NCBI RefSeq assembly: GCF_000373365.1
Contig: NZ_KB891208.1
Location: 62,001 to 126,000 of the forward strand
DNA from: Parafrankia discariae
Lineage (GTDB): Bacteria; Actinomycetota; Actinomycetes; Frankiales; Frankiaceae
Reading direction: 5' to 3'
Length of the DNA: 64,000 nucleotides
The position numbers and the translations under genes are program-made. Below are positions 16,790 through 26,466 of the stretch, piece after piece. Each line of letters opens with the position of its first letter. Positions within the stretch are counted from its first letter, which is position 1. The notes beneath the pieces are model-generated. The model was not told where the DNA came from. It made no database searches and was given only the letters and a program-made list of their open reading frames with translations.

Positions 16790-17986
16790 TCACGCCGGCT
16801 GGGCCGCGGGCCGCCGCGTCCGCTCCGGACCGCCGCCAAGAGTGAAGTCCAGCAACTCCACATGACGGGCCGGCCAGCTGTTCGCCGTGACGAACCGGTG
16901 GCGTTCCGCTTCGGTCACCTCTGGCCAGCCGCGGACCTCCCGGAACGCGGCCACCGGATCGTCGCCCGGCGCCAGCAGCCTGACCCGCGGTCCCATGCCC
17001 CGGACCGGGGTCAGGTCGCTCGCCAGGACGGGCCGCCCCGCCGCCAGGTACTCGTACAGCTTGATTGGATCCATCGCCTCCGTCAGCGAGGTCACCCGGT
17101 GCGGTAGCAGGCACACATCCGCTGCGGCGATCAGCCCGGTGACGGCCGGCCGGGGGAGATGGCCTGGCAGGACCACCGAGGGCAACGCCCGCAGCGGGGC
17201 GGCGTGCCGCTCGTCCTTGACGGGCCCGGCGAGTATCACCGTGCTCTCCGTCGCCAGCCGGGCGACCATGTCGACGTCGAGCCGGTCGTCGACGGTGCCC
17301 GCGTAGACGCACCACGGCCGGGGCAGGCCCGCGGTCAGCGCGGGTGCCGGCGGCAGCCGCTCCCACTCGGCGGGATCGACGCCGTTGTGGACGACCAGTG
17401 AGCCTCCGGTGGGAGCGAGCCGCCGGCGCAGCGACTCCGACACCGCGACCACCGGCCGCCGCCGGCGACGGATCTCGGCGTAGGCCTCCTGGAACGCAGG
17501 GTGCCAGCGTTCGAGCGGGGGGTAGGTCGCCCAGTCGTCACGGGCGAAGTAGACGACCGAGTCGGCCCATTCCAACTCGGCGAGCCCCGCCAGCAGCGGG
17601 TACGTCGTGACGACCACGGGCCGTTCGCAGCGGGCCTGCTCCGCGGCCCGTCGCAGCACCCGGTCGTAGCGCCGGTAGGTGTGGCGCAGCATCGCGGGCG
17701 AGACCGGGTCCTCGCGACGCCAGCGGCGCGCGGACACGACGTAGCGGTCCGGCCTGCTCGTCGGTGGAACGGCCACCACCGGGTCGCCCTTCGCCAACGC
17801 TGTCACCCGGCTGCGGAACGGCTCGGCGACGAGCAGCCGTCGCACCCGCGGCGACTGCATCAGGGTGAGCAGGACGCGGTCCGGAGGCCGCATGTACGAG
17901 CGGATCGCCATGTCCCGCAGCGTCTCCCTGGACAGGGTGAACACGACGTCGCGCGCGGGGGCGGAGCGGGGGTCGGGCTCGGGCAT
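16790..17986 (-). CDS. Glycosyltransferase, GT-B fold
   Basis: 398 aa from ATG 17986 behind GGAGGAA. The second half shows VYAGTVDDRLDVD (start of the donor domain), AADVCLLPHRV and MDPIKLYEYLAAGRPVLA, the Glu-containing donor signature of GT1/GT4 enzymes such as TuaH or PslH. The N-terminal half (ARDDWATYPPLER) is also like that group. It lies 20 nt downstream of the flippase gene on the same strand, so the two are likely cotranscribed. Confidence 0.88.
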   Translation of the reverse strand: MPEPDPRSAPARDVVFTLSRETLRDMAIRSYMRPPDRVLLTLMQSPRVRRLLVAEPFRSRVTALAKGDPVVAVPPTSRPDRYVVSARRWRREDPVSPAMLRHTYRRYDRVLRRAAEQARCERPVVVTTYPLLAGLAELEWADSVVYFARDDWATYPPLERWHPAFQEAYAEIRRRRRPVVAVSESLRRRLAPTGGSLVVHNGVDPAEWERLPPAPALTAGLPRPWCVYAGTVDDRLDVDMVARLATESTVILAGPVKDERHAAPLRALPSVVLPGHLPRPAVTGLIAAADVCLLPHRVTSLTEAMDPIKLYEYLAAGRPVLASDLTPVRGMGPRVRLLAPGDDPVAAFREVRGWPEVTEAERHRFVTANSWPARHVELLDFTLGGGPERTRRPAAQPA

Positions 17987-18006
17987 GGTCGGTTCCTCCG
18001 TCGAGA

Positions 18007-19677
18007 TCAACGAGACCGCCGGTGTGGCCGTCGGCGTCGGGCACCGTGCTCGGCCGCCGCCGCGAGCGGCCACTGATCCTGGGGCGGGACGGATCCGGGA
18101 GCCGGGCTGTCGGACGGCCCCTGACCCGGCCCCTGACCCGGCGTCGGCCCGCGCTTTCCGCGCAGCACGCCGCGCAGCTGGCGCCGGCAGGTCGGCATGG
18201 CCGAGACGACAGCCACATACGCCGCCGCGCCGGCCGTCCCCGCGGTGACGAGCTCGGCGATCGGGGGCAGGTTCACCACCGCCCGCACCCCGGCGGTCAC
18301 CGCGGCGAGCACCGCGCTGGCGAGGACGGCCGGCGCGATCGAGGTCGCGACGTCCGCCAGCCTCACCGGTGTGTCGCGGGTGGCGCTGGCAAGCATCGGG
18401 ATGGCGGTCACCACGGAGGCGATGCTGACGGCCCAGGCGACGCCCACCGGCCCCCAGGGCAATCCCAGGAAGAACGAGGCCACGGTGAGCGGACGGGTCA
18501 CCGCGGCGACCTTGAGCATCTCGTCGGCCCGGTCTCGCGAGACCCACAGCCAGGTCGCCGTCGAGCTGATCGCCTGGGCGAATCCGGCGATCGCCAGCAC
18601 TCTGAAGATCGGCACGACCCCGCTCCACGGCGCGCCCAGCAGGCCGGTGACGAACACGTCGGCGAGCAGCGCCATCAGCACGACCAGTGGCAGAGCGAGC
18701 AGCGCCACGGTGAACACGGCGGCGCGGTAGTAGTCGCGGAACCGGTCCGGCTGGTCGTGGAGCCTGGACAGGGTGGGGATCGCGACCATGTTGACCGGCT
18801 GGTTGACCTGCTGCAGCGGGAGCAGGAGCAGCGCGTACGCACGGGAGTAGAGGCCGAGGGCCGCCGGCCCGGCGAACCGGCCCACCAGGACGTTGTCGGC
18901 GTTGCGGCTGACGTACCCGAGCAGGCCGGAGCCGGCGACGCTGCCGCCGAAGCGCAGCATCGGCGCGAGGCCGTCCGCGCGGGCCGGTCGGCTCGGCCGC
19001 CAGTCGCAGGCCGTCCAGACGAGGACCGCCCGGGCGAGGGCCGCCGAGGTCGGCATGAGCGCCAGCGACCAGTAGCCGGCCCCCAGCGACGCGAGAGTGA
19101 TGGCCACGACGATGCTGGTAGTCCGGCCGATCATGTCGCGGGCCGCGACGGAGCCGAACTTCATCTGCCGTTGGAGCAGCGCCTGGTGTTGGACGAGGGC
19201 GCCGGTGATCAGGTACGACGGCGCGACGACGAGGGTGATTCCGACGAGCTCGTCGTGCCCGTAGAACAGGGCGATCAGCGGGCTGGCCGCGGCCAGCGCG
19301 ACCGCGAGGCTGAACCCGACCACGACGTTGACCCAGAACAGCGCGCTGACCTGACTGTGCGTGATCGTCTTGCGCTGGATGACGGCCTGGGAGAGCCCGA
19401 GGTCCGTCAGCTGATCAGCGAGGGCTGAGATCGCCAGCACCATCCCGACGAGGCCGTAGGCGTCCGGTGACAGCAGCCGGGCCAGAACAATCGTTGAGCC
19501 GAATTGAGTGAACAATCGCCAGATTTGGGCGCCGGCCGTCGCCGCCACACCTCTCCGGGACCGCCCGGCAAGGCCCCGGTTCAGTTCCGAGGTGTCGAGC
19601 CAGCGTCCTTGCTTTCCGTCTAAGAATGCTTGTCGGCGAGCAGATCGCGACGCCGGTTCGGTGCGGGATTTCGCCAC
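18007..19677 (-). CDS. Polysaccharide flippase (WzxC/TuaB-like, MOP superfamily)
   Basis: 556 aa with 12-14 hydrophobic segments. STIVLARLLSPDAYGLVGMV and DLGLSQAVIQRKTITHSQV are signature stretches of the WzxC/TuaB group, which flips undecaprenyl-linked repeat units across the membrane. GTG 19677 is chosen, with AGCGGAAAG about 10 nt upstream. A Gly/Pro/Arg tail follows the last membrane segment. The divergent neighbour starts 199 nt away, so a shared control region is likely. Confidence 0.93.
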   Translation of the reverse strand: MAKSRTEPASRSARRQAFLDGKQGRWLDTSELNRGLAGRSRRGVAATAGAQIWRLFTQFGSTIVLARLLSPDAYGLVGMVLAISALADQLTDLGLSQAVIQRKTITHSQVSALFWVNVVVGFSLAVALAAASPLIALFYGHDELVGITLVVAPSYLITGALVQHQALLQRQMKFGSVAARDMIGRTTSIVVAITLASLGAGYWSLALMPTSAALARAVLVWTACDWRPSRPARADGLAPMLRFGGSVAGSGLLGYVSRNADNVLVGRFAGPAALGLYSRAYALLLLPLQQVNQPVNMVAIPTLSRLHDQPDRFRDYYRAAVFTVALLALPLVVLMALLADVFVTGLLGAPWSGVVPIFRVLAIAGFAQAISSTATWLWVSRDRADEMLKVAAVTRPLTVASFFLGLPWGPVGVAWAVSIASVVTAIPMLASATRDTPVRLADVATSIAPAVLASAVLAAVTAGVRAVVNLPPIAELVTAGTAGAAAYVAVVSAMPTCRRQLRGVLRGKRGPTPGQGPGQGPSDSPAPGSVPPQDQWPLAAAAEHGARRRRPHRRSR

Positions 19678-19786
19678 AGACGATCAAGCTTTCCGCTAAA
19701 ACGCATGGTCAGGGCACTGTACCCTGATGCGTTGACCGACCTGGCCGCCCGGTTCATCTCGAGTTCCCCAAAGGGCCGGACGGATC

Positions 19787-19807
19787 GAACAAAATCTGTT
19801 CTAGTAT
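19787..19807 (+). promoter_or_regulatory. Inverted repeat GAACA-N5-TGTTC abutting a putative -10 (TAGTAT)
   Basis: The 15-bp repeat occupies 19787-19801 and TAGTAT 19802-19807, about 70 nt upstream of the plus-strand glycosyltransferase start, in the divergent region. It resembles a transcription-factor operator overlapping the core promoter. No -35 consensus is obvious. Spacing (5 nt) differs from the actinobacterial LexA box. Confidence 0.4.
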
Positions 19808-19875
19808 GTCGTCAGTGGGTGACGTGTCCAGCGGCGGCGCTCATCGCAGGTTCACTTGGTCAATCTGGGGGAGCA

Positions 19876-21213
19876 GTGACGTTGAGTAATCGCGTGCTGA
19901 TCATAGTGCAGAACCTGCCGGTACCGCTCGACCGGCGGGTCTGGTTGGAATGCCAGGCCCTGGTGGGCGCCGGTTACGAGGTGCGGGTCATATGCCCCAA
20001 GGGGCCGGGTGACCCGGGCTATGAGCTACTCGATGATGTACACCTCTACAAGTATGAGCCGTACGTCGCCACGTCCGGCGTAATCTCATATATGAAAGAG
20101 TTTTTTGTCTGCTGGATGCGTACTGCCCGACTGGCGCGCAAGGTCTACCGGGAACGCGGCTTCGACGTTATCCAGGTGTGCAATCCGCCGGACACCTACG
20201 CGTTGCTCGCGTTACTCTATCGGCGGCGTGGTGTGCGCCTTGTGTACGACCAGCACGACCTATGCCCGGAGGTCTACAAGTCGCGCTTCGAGCGCCCGTC
20301 GCGGATTCTGCTCGCCTTCCTTTTCGCGCTCGAACGCATCACTTACGGGCTGTCGCACCACGTCATCTCCACCAATAACTCCTACCGGGAGATCGCGATC
20401 CGCCGTGGCGGCCGGACCAGGCAGGACACGACGGTCGTGCGCAGCGGCCCGGACACCGATCGGATGCGGCCCGGCGCCGTCCACCCGGAACTGCGGGAAG
20501 GCCGCGAGTTTCTGCTCTGCTATCTCGGGGTGATGGGCCCGCAGGACGGAGTGGACAACGCGCTGCGTGCCCTCGACATCCTCGTCCACCAGCGCGGCCG
20601 CACCGACGTCCACCTGGCCCTGCTCGGTTTCGGTGACTGCTATGACGATCTGCGCGCGCTCGCCACGGAGCTGGATCTCGACGACCACGTGACCTTCACC
20701 GGTCGCGCGGACCACGAGATGATCGACAAATACCTCTCGACCGCCGACCTGGCGGTCGGACCGGACCCGATGAACCCGCTCAACAACGTGTCGACCATGA
20801 ACAAGACCATGGAATACATGGCCTACGGCCTGCCCGTGGTCACGTTCGATCTCGTCGAGACCAGGGTCACCGCCGCGGACATCGCGGAATACGTCGAACC
20901 CGGCGACATCGACGGGTTCGCCGCCGCGATCGAGCGTCTGCTCGATGACCCGGAGCGGCGGGCCGACCTGTCCAAGCGGGGCCGGCAGCGCGCGGTCGAG
21001 GTGCTGGACTGGAGCCTGCAGGTCCCCGGTTACGTGGATGTCTTCGACCGCATCACCGGGCGGGAGCGCTCGGCCGGCGAGCGGGTCCGCCCGAGGACGG
21101 TTGACTGCGCCGTCCCGGCGCCGCGCCGCCGAGGGCAGACCGGCTCCAACCCGCCGGCGACGGCATCTGGCGGCCACCACGAGGGTGACGAGCTCAGATC
21201 GGCGACGGGGTGA
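19876..21213 (+). CDS. Glycosyltransferase family 4 protein
   Basis: 445 aa. VLIIVQNLPVPLDRRVW near the start, DVIQVCNPPDTYALLALLY and RLVYDQHDLCPEVYKSRF belong to a GT4 subgroup common in actinobacterial exopolysaccharide clusters. The donor-site region is NKTMEYMAYGLPVVTFD. The Shine-Dalgarno GGGGGAG lies only 2 nt before GTG 19876 but 8 nt before TTG 19882, so the true start may be the TTG. First gene of a five-gene operon in which each junction is a 4-nt overlap. Confidence 0.9.
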   Translation: MTLSNRVLIIVQNLPVPLDRRVWLECQALVGAGYEVRVICPKGPGDPGYELLDDVHLYKYEPYVATSGVISYMKEFFVCWMRTARLARKVYRERGFDVIQVCNPPDTYALLALLYRRRGVRLVYDQHDLCPEVYKSRFERPSRILLAFLFALERITYGLSHHVISTNNSYREIAIRRGGRTRQDTTVVRSGPDTDRMRPGAVHPELREGREFLLCYLGVMGPQDGVDNALRALDILVHQRGRTDVHLALLGFGDCYDDLRALATELDLDDHVTFTGRADHEMIDKYLSTADLAVGPDPMNPLNNVSTMNKTMEYMAYGLPVVTFDLVETRVTAADIAEYVEPGDIDGFAAAIERLLDDPERRADLSKRGRQRAVEVLDWSLQVPGYVDVFDRITGRERSAGERVRPRTVDCAVPAPRRRGQTGSNPPATASGGHHEGDELRSATG

Positions 21214-22133
21214 CGGCACCGCTCTCCGTGGGTTCCGCCCCGGCACCGCACGGCGCCGGTGATGTCCCCGCCAGTGTCGTCCTGGCCAGCGTCGTCGTGC
21301 CGGCGCACAACGAGGAGTCCGTCATCGGACGGTGCCTCGCGGCGCTCAGTGCCGGGCTGCCCGTCGGAGCGCTCGACGTGATCGTGGTGTGCAACGGATG
21401 TACGGACGGCACCGCCGCGGCCGCCCGTGCCCGTGGCGTCCGGGTGATCGAGACGGATCGAGCGAACAAGGCGGCCGCCCTGAACACCGGGGACGCGGCG
21501 GCCATGGCCTTCCCGCGCTTCTATGTCGACGCCGACGTGGAGGTCGCCGGATCGGCGCTGCTTGAGGTCGCCGCCGTCCTGCGCACGGGGGCGGCGCTCG
21601 CCGCGGCGCCCGCGCTGCGTCCGTGCATGACCGGGGTGGCCCGGCCCGTCCGCGACTACTACCGGATCTGGATGCGTCTGCCCTATGTCGCCGACGGGCA
21701 CGTGGGCTCCGGGGTCGTCGGTGTCGGCGATGTCGGGCGGAAGCGTTTCGCCCGCTTTCCCGAGGCCATCGCCGACGATCTGTACCTCTACCACCAGTTC
21801 AGCGCGGAGGAACGGGTCACGGTGGACTCCGTCCACTTCACTGTCTATCCCGCGAGAACAGTGCGGGATTTCGTCCGGAGGAAGGTCCGGGTGTACGCCG
21901 GGAACATCGAGCTCCGCAATCGTGGGCTGGTGCCCGTGGAGAACCGGAACACCGGCGGCGCGTCCTGGCTGTCCGTCGTCGCCGCCGATCGCCGGCTGCT
22001 CACCGCAGCCCCCGCCTACCTCGCCATCTCGGCGGTGGCGAAGCTGCTGGCCGTCCGGAAGGTCCGCCGCGGCGACCTCGGTTCCTGGGAGCGTGACGAC
22101 AGCAGCCGGCGCCTTCCTGAGGAGACGACGTGA
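21210..22133 (+). CDS. Glycosyltransferase family 2 protein
   Basis: 307 aa, GT-A fold. [18 protein letters not shown] is the nucleotide-binding start, [13 protein letters not shown] the second strand, and FYVDADVEV holds the metal-binding DAD motif. The end has a weakly hydrophobic stretch ([16 protein letters not shown]), perhaps membrane-associated. Start and stop overlap neighbours by GTGA. Probably adds one sugar to the lipid-linked repeat unit. Confidence 0.9.
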   Translation: MTAPLSVGSAPAPHGAGDVPASVVLASVVVPAHNEESVIGRCLAALSAGLPVGALDVIVVCNGCTDGTAAAARARGVRVIETDRANKAAALNTGDAAAMAFPRFYVDADVEVAGSALLEVAAVLRTGAALAAAPALRPCMTGVARPVRDYYRIWMRLPYVADGHVGSGVVGVGDVGRKRFARFPEAIADDLYLYHQFSAEERVTVDSVHFTVYPARTVRDFVRRKVRVYAGNIELRNRGLVPVENRNTGGASWLSVVAADRRLLTAAPAYLAISAVAKLLAVRKVRRGDLGSWERDDSSRRLPEETT

Positions 22134-22759
22134 CCAGGGTTCTCGGCTTTCTCCGTTCCCTGCTCGACGCCCGCGCACTGCTGCACTCACTGCGGATCCT
22201 CCACTTCTACAACTACTCGCATGTCCAGCAGGTCCGCCGGATGACGATCGAACGGGGTGTCCGCCTGGCGCCGAACGTCTCCGTCCGGAACGGGGAGCGG
22301 GTGGAGATACGGGCGTTCGCCCACATCGGTGAGCGGGTTTCGCTGTGGGCCGGTGACCGCACTGGCCGGATCGAGATCGGCGAGCACTCCCTGATCGGGC
22401 CGGGCACGTTTCTCACGGCCGCGAACTACGAGACGCTGCCGGACATCGTCATCGACAGCCAGCCGAAGCGGGAGGCGGACATCGTCATCGGCAACGACGT
22501 GTGGGTCGGCGCCAACTCGGTGGTTCTCCCAGGCGTGACGATAGGCGACAGCACGATTGTCGGCGCCGGTTCTGTCGTCACGAAGTCGTTGCCCGCGGGA
22601 GCGTTGGCCGCGGGTGTTCCGGCGAAGGTCATCGGGAGGCGCGGAGAGTCGGCCCGTTCCGGCCATGCCGTCCAGGCGGACCGGCCTGGGCGGAATGACC
22701 GTACCGACGCGGACGGCACCGGGCGGCGCTCCGGCTCCCACCCGGCGGGTGGGCAGTGA
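22130..22759 (+). CDS. Hexapeptide-repeat acyltransferase (LbetaH; acetyltransferase-like)
   Basis: 209 aa. The left-handed beta-helix is visible as repeated I/V-G-x-x-x units: [40 protein letters not shown] and [20 protein letters not shown], ending in the usual [10 protein letters not shown]. Such enzymes O-acetylate or otherwise acylate sugars using acyl-CoA. A disordered tail of about 35 residues follows. It is translationally coupled to both neighbours, suggesting an acetylated polymer. Confidence 0.9.
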   Translation: MTRVLGFLRSLLDARALLHSLRILHFYNYSHVQQVRRMTIERGVRLAPNVSVRNGERVEIRAFAHIGERVSLWAGDRTGRIEIGEHSLIGPGTFLTAANYETLPDIVIDSQPKREADIVIGNDVWVGANSVVLPGVTIGDSTIVGAGSVVTKSLPAGALAAGVPAKVIGRRGESARSGHAVQADRPGRNDRTDADGTGRRSGSHPAGGQ

Positions 22760-23790
22760 CCGTCGAGGTGTCCGTGTTGATCGTGTCCTACAACACCGCG
22801 GAGCTGACGGTTCGGTGCCTACAGTCCGTCCTGGCTGAGCCGCCCGGGGCCGAAACAGAGATCATCGTTGTCGACAACGCCTCGACGGACGGATCACCGG
22901 ACGCCATCCGGGACGTGTTCCCGTCGGTGCGGCTGATCGAATCGGCGACGAACCTCGGATTCGGCCGCGCGGTCAACCTGGCGGCCTCCCACGCCAGCGG
23001 GGACTTCCTGCTCCTGCTGAACCCCGACGCCGTCGTCCTGGAGGGGGCGATCACCGAGATCCTCACCTTCGCCCGCCGGAACCCGGCCTGCGGGCTCTAC
23101 GGTGGGCGGACGCTGCGGCCGGACGGATCGGTCGATCCGAGCTCCTGCTGGGGGGCACCCAGCCTGTGGAGCCTGGTGTGCTTCGGGGTCGGCCTGTCGA
23201 CGATGTTCCGCGGATCGAGGATCTTCGATCCGGAGTCCCTCGGGCGCTGGCAGCGCGACAGCGTCCGCGAGGTCGGTGTCGTCACCGGATGCCTGCTGCT
23301 GGTCGGACGCGGCCTCTTCGAACGGCTGGGCGGGTTCGACCCCAGGTTCTTCATGTACGGAGAGGACACCGACCTGTCGATGCGGGCACGGGCCGCCGGC
23401 TACTGCCCCACGATCGTCCCGACCGCGACGATCGTGCACCACGTCGGGGCCTCGTCCTCGAACTGGGCGGCCAAGCACGTGCTCGTCCTGCGCGGGAAGA
23501 CCACGCTGGTGCGGAAGCACTGGACGGGGCGGCGGCAGCGGCTCTGCCTGGCGATGATCGTGCTGGGGGTGGCGCTGCGGGCCCTGGCCGATCTGGGGTC
23601 GGGGCTGGCCCGCGGGCGGCCGCGGGCGCGGGCGAGCGACTGGCGCGCGCTCTGGGGCCGGCGGCGGGACTGGTGGCCCGGCTACCCCCCGTACTCCGAG
23701 CCCACGGGCGGCGTCCCCAGCCAGTCGGGCGTTCCGCCCGAGCTCGCATCCGGCACGGTTCACCCGTCCCGACATCTGACGAGGCCATGA
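22756..23790 (+). CDS. Glycosyltransferase family 2, rhamnosyltransferase-like
   Basis: 344 aa. [39 protein letters not shown] and LLLNPDAVV are the standard motif series of GT2 enzymes near the WbbL/rhamnosyltransferase group. [19 protein letters not shown] is the acceptor-side motif with the catalytic-base region. A possible amphipathic or membrane helix lies near residue 265. GTG 22756 overlaps the previous stop. The sugar donor is not determined. Confidence 0.9.
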   Translation: MTVEVSVLIVSYNTAELTVRCLQSVLAEPPGAETEIIVVDNASTDGSPDAIRDVFPSVRLIESATNLGFGRAVNLAASHASGDFLLLLNPDAVVLEGAITEILTFARRNPACGLYGGRTLRPDGSVDPSSCWGAPSLWSLVCFGVGLSTMFRGSRIFDPESLGRWQRDSVREVGVVTGCLLLVGRGLFERLGGFDPRFFMYGEDTDLSMRARAAGYCPTIVPTATIVHHVGASSSNWAAKHVLVLRGKTTLVRKHWTGRRQRLCLAMIVLGVALRALADLGSGLARGRPRARASDWRALWGRRRDWWPGYPPYSEPTGGVPSQSGVPPELASGTVHPSRHLTRP

Positions 23791-24386
23791 GCAGTTCGCT
23801 ACCCGAGCGGTCCCTCGACCTGTGGCGCAGGGCCCGCAGCCGGGCCTTCACCCGGTTCCTGACCGGGTCGTTCGGGGCGCTGGGCCCGCGTACCGACATC
23901 GAGCCGCCGTTCCGGCTTTACGGCGCTCGCTGGATGTCGATCGGCGCCGGCGTCCATGTGGGCCCCGGCTCGTGGTTCCAGGTGATCGGCGGAGACGGCG
24001 AGCCGGCGGCGCCGGTGATCCGAATCGGCGCGGGCTCGTCGTTCGTCGGGTGGTGCACGCTGTCGGCCGTGCGCGGCATCACGATCGGGGACAGAGCGAT
24101 GTTCGCGCGTGGCGTCTACGTGGCCGACCATGACCACGCCTACCGGGCGGCCGGCGTCGCGATCCGGGACCAGGGCCACACGGGCGTCGCCCCGGTGGTG
24201 ATCGGCGACGGCGCCTGGCTGGGCCAGAACTGTGTGGTCACCGCTGGCTCGAAGATCGGCCGCGGCGCCGTCGTCGGCGCGAACAGCGTCGTGAAGGGGG
24301 TCGTGCCCGACTTCAGTCTCGCGGTGGGCGCGCCCGCCCGGGTTGTCCGGAGCTGGGCGCCGCACGACGTCCCGAGCCGGCCGTGA
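23787..24386 (+). CDS. Hexapeptide-repeat acyltransferase, WbbJ/maltose-O-acetyltransferase-like
   Basis: 199 aa from ATG 23787 (ATGA overlap). Hexapeptide turns are visible (MSIGAGVHVGPGSWFQV, IRIGAGSSFVG, VVIGDGAWLGQNCVVTAG, KIGRGAVVGANSVV), with the ADHDHAY segment carrying the catalytic-type His, and the ending VGAPARVVRSW. It is the second acyltransferase of the operon and diverged from the first, so the two may modify different sugars. Confidence 0.9.
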   Translation: MSSSLPERSLDLWRRARSRAFTRFLTGSFGALGPRTDIEPPFRLYGARWMSIGAGVHVGPGSWFQVIGGDGEPAAPVIRIGAGSSFVGWCTLSAVRGITIGDRAMFARGVYVADHDHAYRAAGVAIRDQGHTGVAPVVIGDGAWLGQNCVVTAGSKIGRGAVVGANSVVKGVVPDFSLAVGAPARVVRSWAPHDVPSRP

Positions 24387-24404
24387 GGCCGGGCCGCGAC
24401 TCGG

Positions 24405-25019
24405 TCAGCCCGGGTCCGCGTCCCCGCGGCCGGCGACCGCGGCCGGCGCGATCTCCACTGGGCTCACGTCGGCCAGCGACGGGTGGTGCCGGTCTCGATC
24501 GGATATCACGGCCTCGCGCAACGGGACGGGCCACCGCACGCCTAGGACCGGGTCGGCAAGATTCACAAAGACGTAGCTGTCGTACCGGTCGGCACTCCAG
24601 TGCTCGTTGACGCTGTACAGATAGTAGGTGTCGTCCTCGATCGTCTGATAGGAGTTCGCGACCCCCCGTGGCAGGAAGACGGCTCGGTTCCGGTCGAGCT
24701 CGACGGTGACGACGGTTCCGAAGTTCTTCCCGGACCGCAGATCGACGTAGGCGCAGAAGACGCGGCCCTTGACCACCGATATGTACTTGTCCCAGGGCTC
24801 GGCGTGAAAGCCCCGTGTCACGCCTGAATTTTTATTGTAGGAAAGACTGTTCTGGACGGCCTGGAAGCTTGCCGGAATCCCTGCGTCGACAAGCTTGGCG
24901 TGGTGGAACTTCTCCTGGAACCAGCCGCGCTCATCCTCGATGGACGTAACATCGAACACAAAAAGGCCCGGAATCTCGGTCGTGGAGCCGGTGAACTGCG
25001 TGGTAGCCAGGACGGCCAC
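24405..25019 (-). CDS. dTDP-4-dehydrorhamnose 3,5-epimerase-like protein (RmlC cupin)
   Basis: 204 aa from GTG 25019 behind GAGGGAG. GVTRGFHAEPWDKYISV aligns with the RmlC active-site strand: H72 matches the catalytic base and K78 the substrate-binding Lys, though they are six rather than the usual ten residues apart. YYLYSVNEHW may hold the acid Tyr. The family epimerises 4-keto-6-deoxysugars. No rmlA, rmlB or rmlD partner is nearby, so the substrate must be made elsewhere and may not be rhamnose. It converges with the acyltransferase gene at an 18-nt gap. Confidence 0.85.
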   Translation of the reverse strand: MAVLATTQFTGSTTEIPGLFVFDVTSIEDERGWFQEKFHHAKLVDAGIPASFQAVQNSLSYNKNSGVTRGFHAEPWDKYISVVKGRVFCAYVDLRSGKNFGTVVTVELDRNRAVFLPRGVANSYQTIEDDTYYLYSVNEHWSADRYDSYVFVNLADPVLGVRWPVPLREAVISDRDRHHPSLADVSPVEIAPAAVAGRGDADPG

Positions 25020-25589
25020 GGAAGATCTCCCTCTTGCGTCCGGTACCCGGAGAGCCGGAGAACCCGATGGGTTTCTCGGCGGCCGGACACTCCGATACAC
25101 GGAAGTATGGACGGCATGAATCTGCGGTCGATGTCGGACCTGCGCCGGCGGTCCCCGGCTTGGCCTGGTGGACGGCGCGGCGGGCGGCGGGAGCTGGGCA
25201 GCAAGGATGAGGCGAGGAGGTGCCGCGCCACTGCGCATGACCGCGGACCCGGTAGTCGTCGAGGTCGGTTGAGCGACACCTCGGCGGCCGACATCCGCGT
25301 GCTGAACTATATCAGCCCCCACTCGCTTCGTCGTGGTCCTTCGGTGCGTGTGGCGGGTGGCTTAGATCTCTTCTGGGCGCGATGTCGACCATGGGATGAA
25401 GTGTCGGCTGCCCACGGGTGAACCCGGTTCACTTGGATGCCCCGCCGGAACGGAGCGATGCTTGGAGAATGTCGGCCATGACCTCCTGGCGAGGGCGTGG
25501 TGATGTCTGGCCGGGCCGATCGCTGAACCGCCCCGGCAGCGTGCGCCGCCCGGCTGGGAGGCCGGCCGCCCGCATGGCCCCGGAGAGCC

Positions 25590-25613
25590 GGGTGCGGGGT
25601 GCTGGGTGCGGGG
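25590..25613 (+). repeat. G-tract array (possible G-quadruplex)
   Basis: Four tracts of 3-4 G separated by 3, 4 and 3 nt, formed by a near-duplicate GGGTGCGGGGTGC unit. It lies about 235 nt before the downstream gene. Confidence 0.5.
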
Positions 25614-25832
25614 TGCGGAATCTTCTCTCATCGGCCCACCGGAATTCGGGACGGGTGCCCGGGTGTTTGCGCGCGCCGCGCCGCGCCGATTTTCGGCGTA
25701 CCGTCACGCGACGTCGGCTGACTTCTTCCGGCTGGCCGCTCCGGCCGCGTCCGGCGATTTCCCGTGGGGAGTGGTCGGGGAACGTGAAACAGAGCACGTC
25801 TCGACCGGTCCGCGGCCACCTGCGCGGCCCTC

Positions 25833-25838
25833 TACAGT
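25833..25838 (+). promoter_or_regulatory. Putative -10 hexamer TACAGT (leaderless)
   Basis: TACAGT ends 7 nt before GTG 25846 and no Shine-Dalgarno is present. Confidence 0.5.
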
Positions 25839-25845
25839 CACGAGT

Positions 25846-26394
25846 GTGATCACAGACGCACAACAGGCACGGTCGCGGTGGCGGCGTGCGCTGCGCTCCG
25901 GGGCGCTCTGTGCCGCGGTTCTGGTCGCCGTGCTGAACATGCGAATGATCGTCTTCCCGAGGATCGACAAGCCTCGTCCCGTGGACGCGATCTTCATGCT
26001 TGGGGGCCCGGGCGAACGACGGGACAAGGCCGTCGAACTGGCCAGGTCCGGCATAGCACCGGTTCTGGTGGTCTCGATGCCCGGCACCTGGCGGTGCCCC
26101 GACGCGGCCGAGATCGGCCGGGACATCCAGGTCATCTGCTTCTGGCCGGACCCGGTGACCACCCAGGGCGAGGCTCGCGAAGCTGGCCGGCTGGCCAGGA
26201 TCCACGGTTGGCGCTCGATCCTGTTCGTCACGGACCGCTCCCAGGACAGCCGGGCCAGGCTGCGCATCGAGCGCTGCTATGACGGCGAGGTCCTGGTGGA
26301 CGCGGTCAGTACCCCCTGGCGGCAGTGGCCGTATCTGTTCGCCTACCAGACCGCGGCGTCCGTGAAGGCGTTCGTCTGGCAGCGTGGCTGCTGA
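25846..26394 (+). CDS. YdcF/ElyC-like DUF218 membrane protein (paralogue A)
   Basis: 182 aa. One N-terminal membrane segment (residues about 16-35) is followed by a DUF218 domain: VDAIFMLGGPGERRDKAVEL, VLVVSMPG, TTQGEAREAGRLARIHGW and ILFVTDRSQDSRARL. Members act in envelope polysaccharide or lipid-carrier metabolism, but their reaction is not well defined. GTG 25846 is chosen from the -10 spacing; the longer open frame has no start signal. It shares the ending WPYxxAYxxA..KA..xQRGC with the convergent downstream gene, so the two are duplicates. Confidence 0.85.
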   Translation: MITDAQQARSRWRRALRSGALCAAVLVAVLNMRMIVFPRIDKPRPVDAIFMLGGPGERRDKAVELARSGIAPVLVVSMPGTWRCPDAAEIGRDIQVICFWPDPVTTQGEAREAGRLARIHGWRSILFVTDRSQDSRARLRIERCYDGEVLVDAVSTPWRQWPYLFAYQTAASVKAFVWQRGC

Positions 26395-26466
26395 TCGACA
26401 GGTAGCCCGGCGGCCCCCGCTGCCGAGATCGACGGGCCGGCAGTGCTCTGCCGAGACCAGCGGAAA

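Larger units (their letters stand above)
25020..25845. other. Intergenic region with G-rich repeat
   Basis: 826 nt upstream of two divergent genes. A G-tract array lies at 25590-25613. Lower-GC patches occur near 25300 and 25640-25720. Open frames here lack ribosome binding sites and codon bias; none is called. Confidence 0.55.

Noticed and set aside
19787-19801. LexA (SOS) box
   Set aside because: The inverted repeat has GAAC and GTTC halves but with 7 nt between them instead of 4; kept only as a generic operator candidate.
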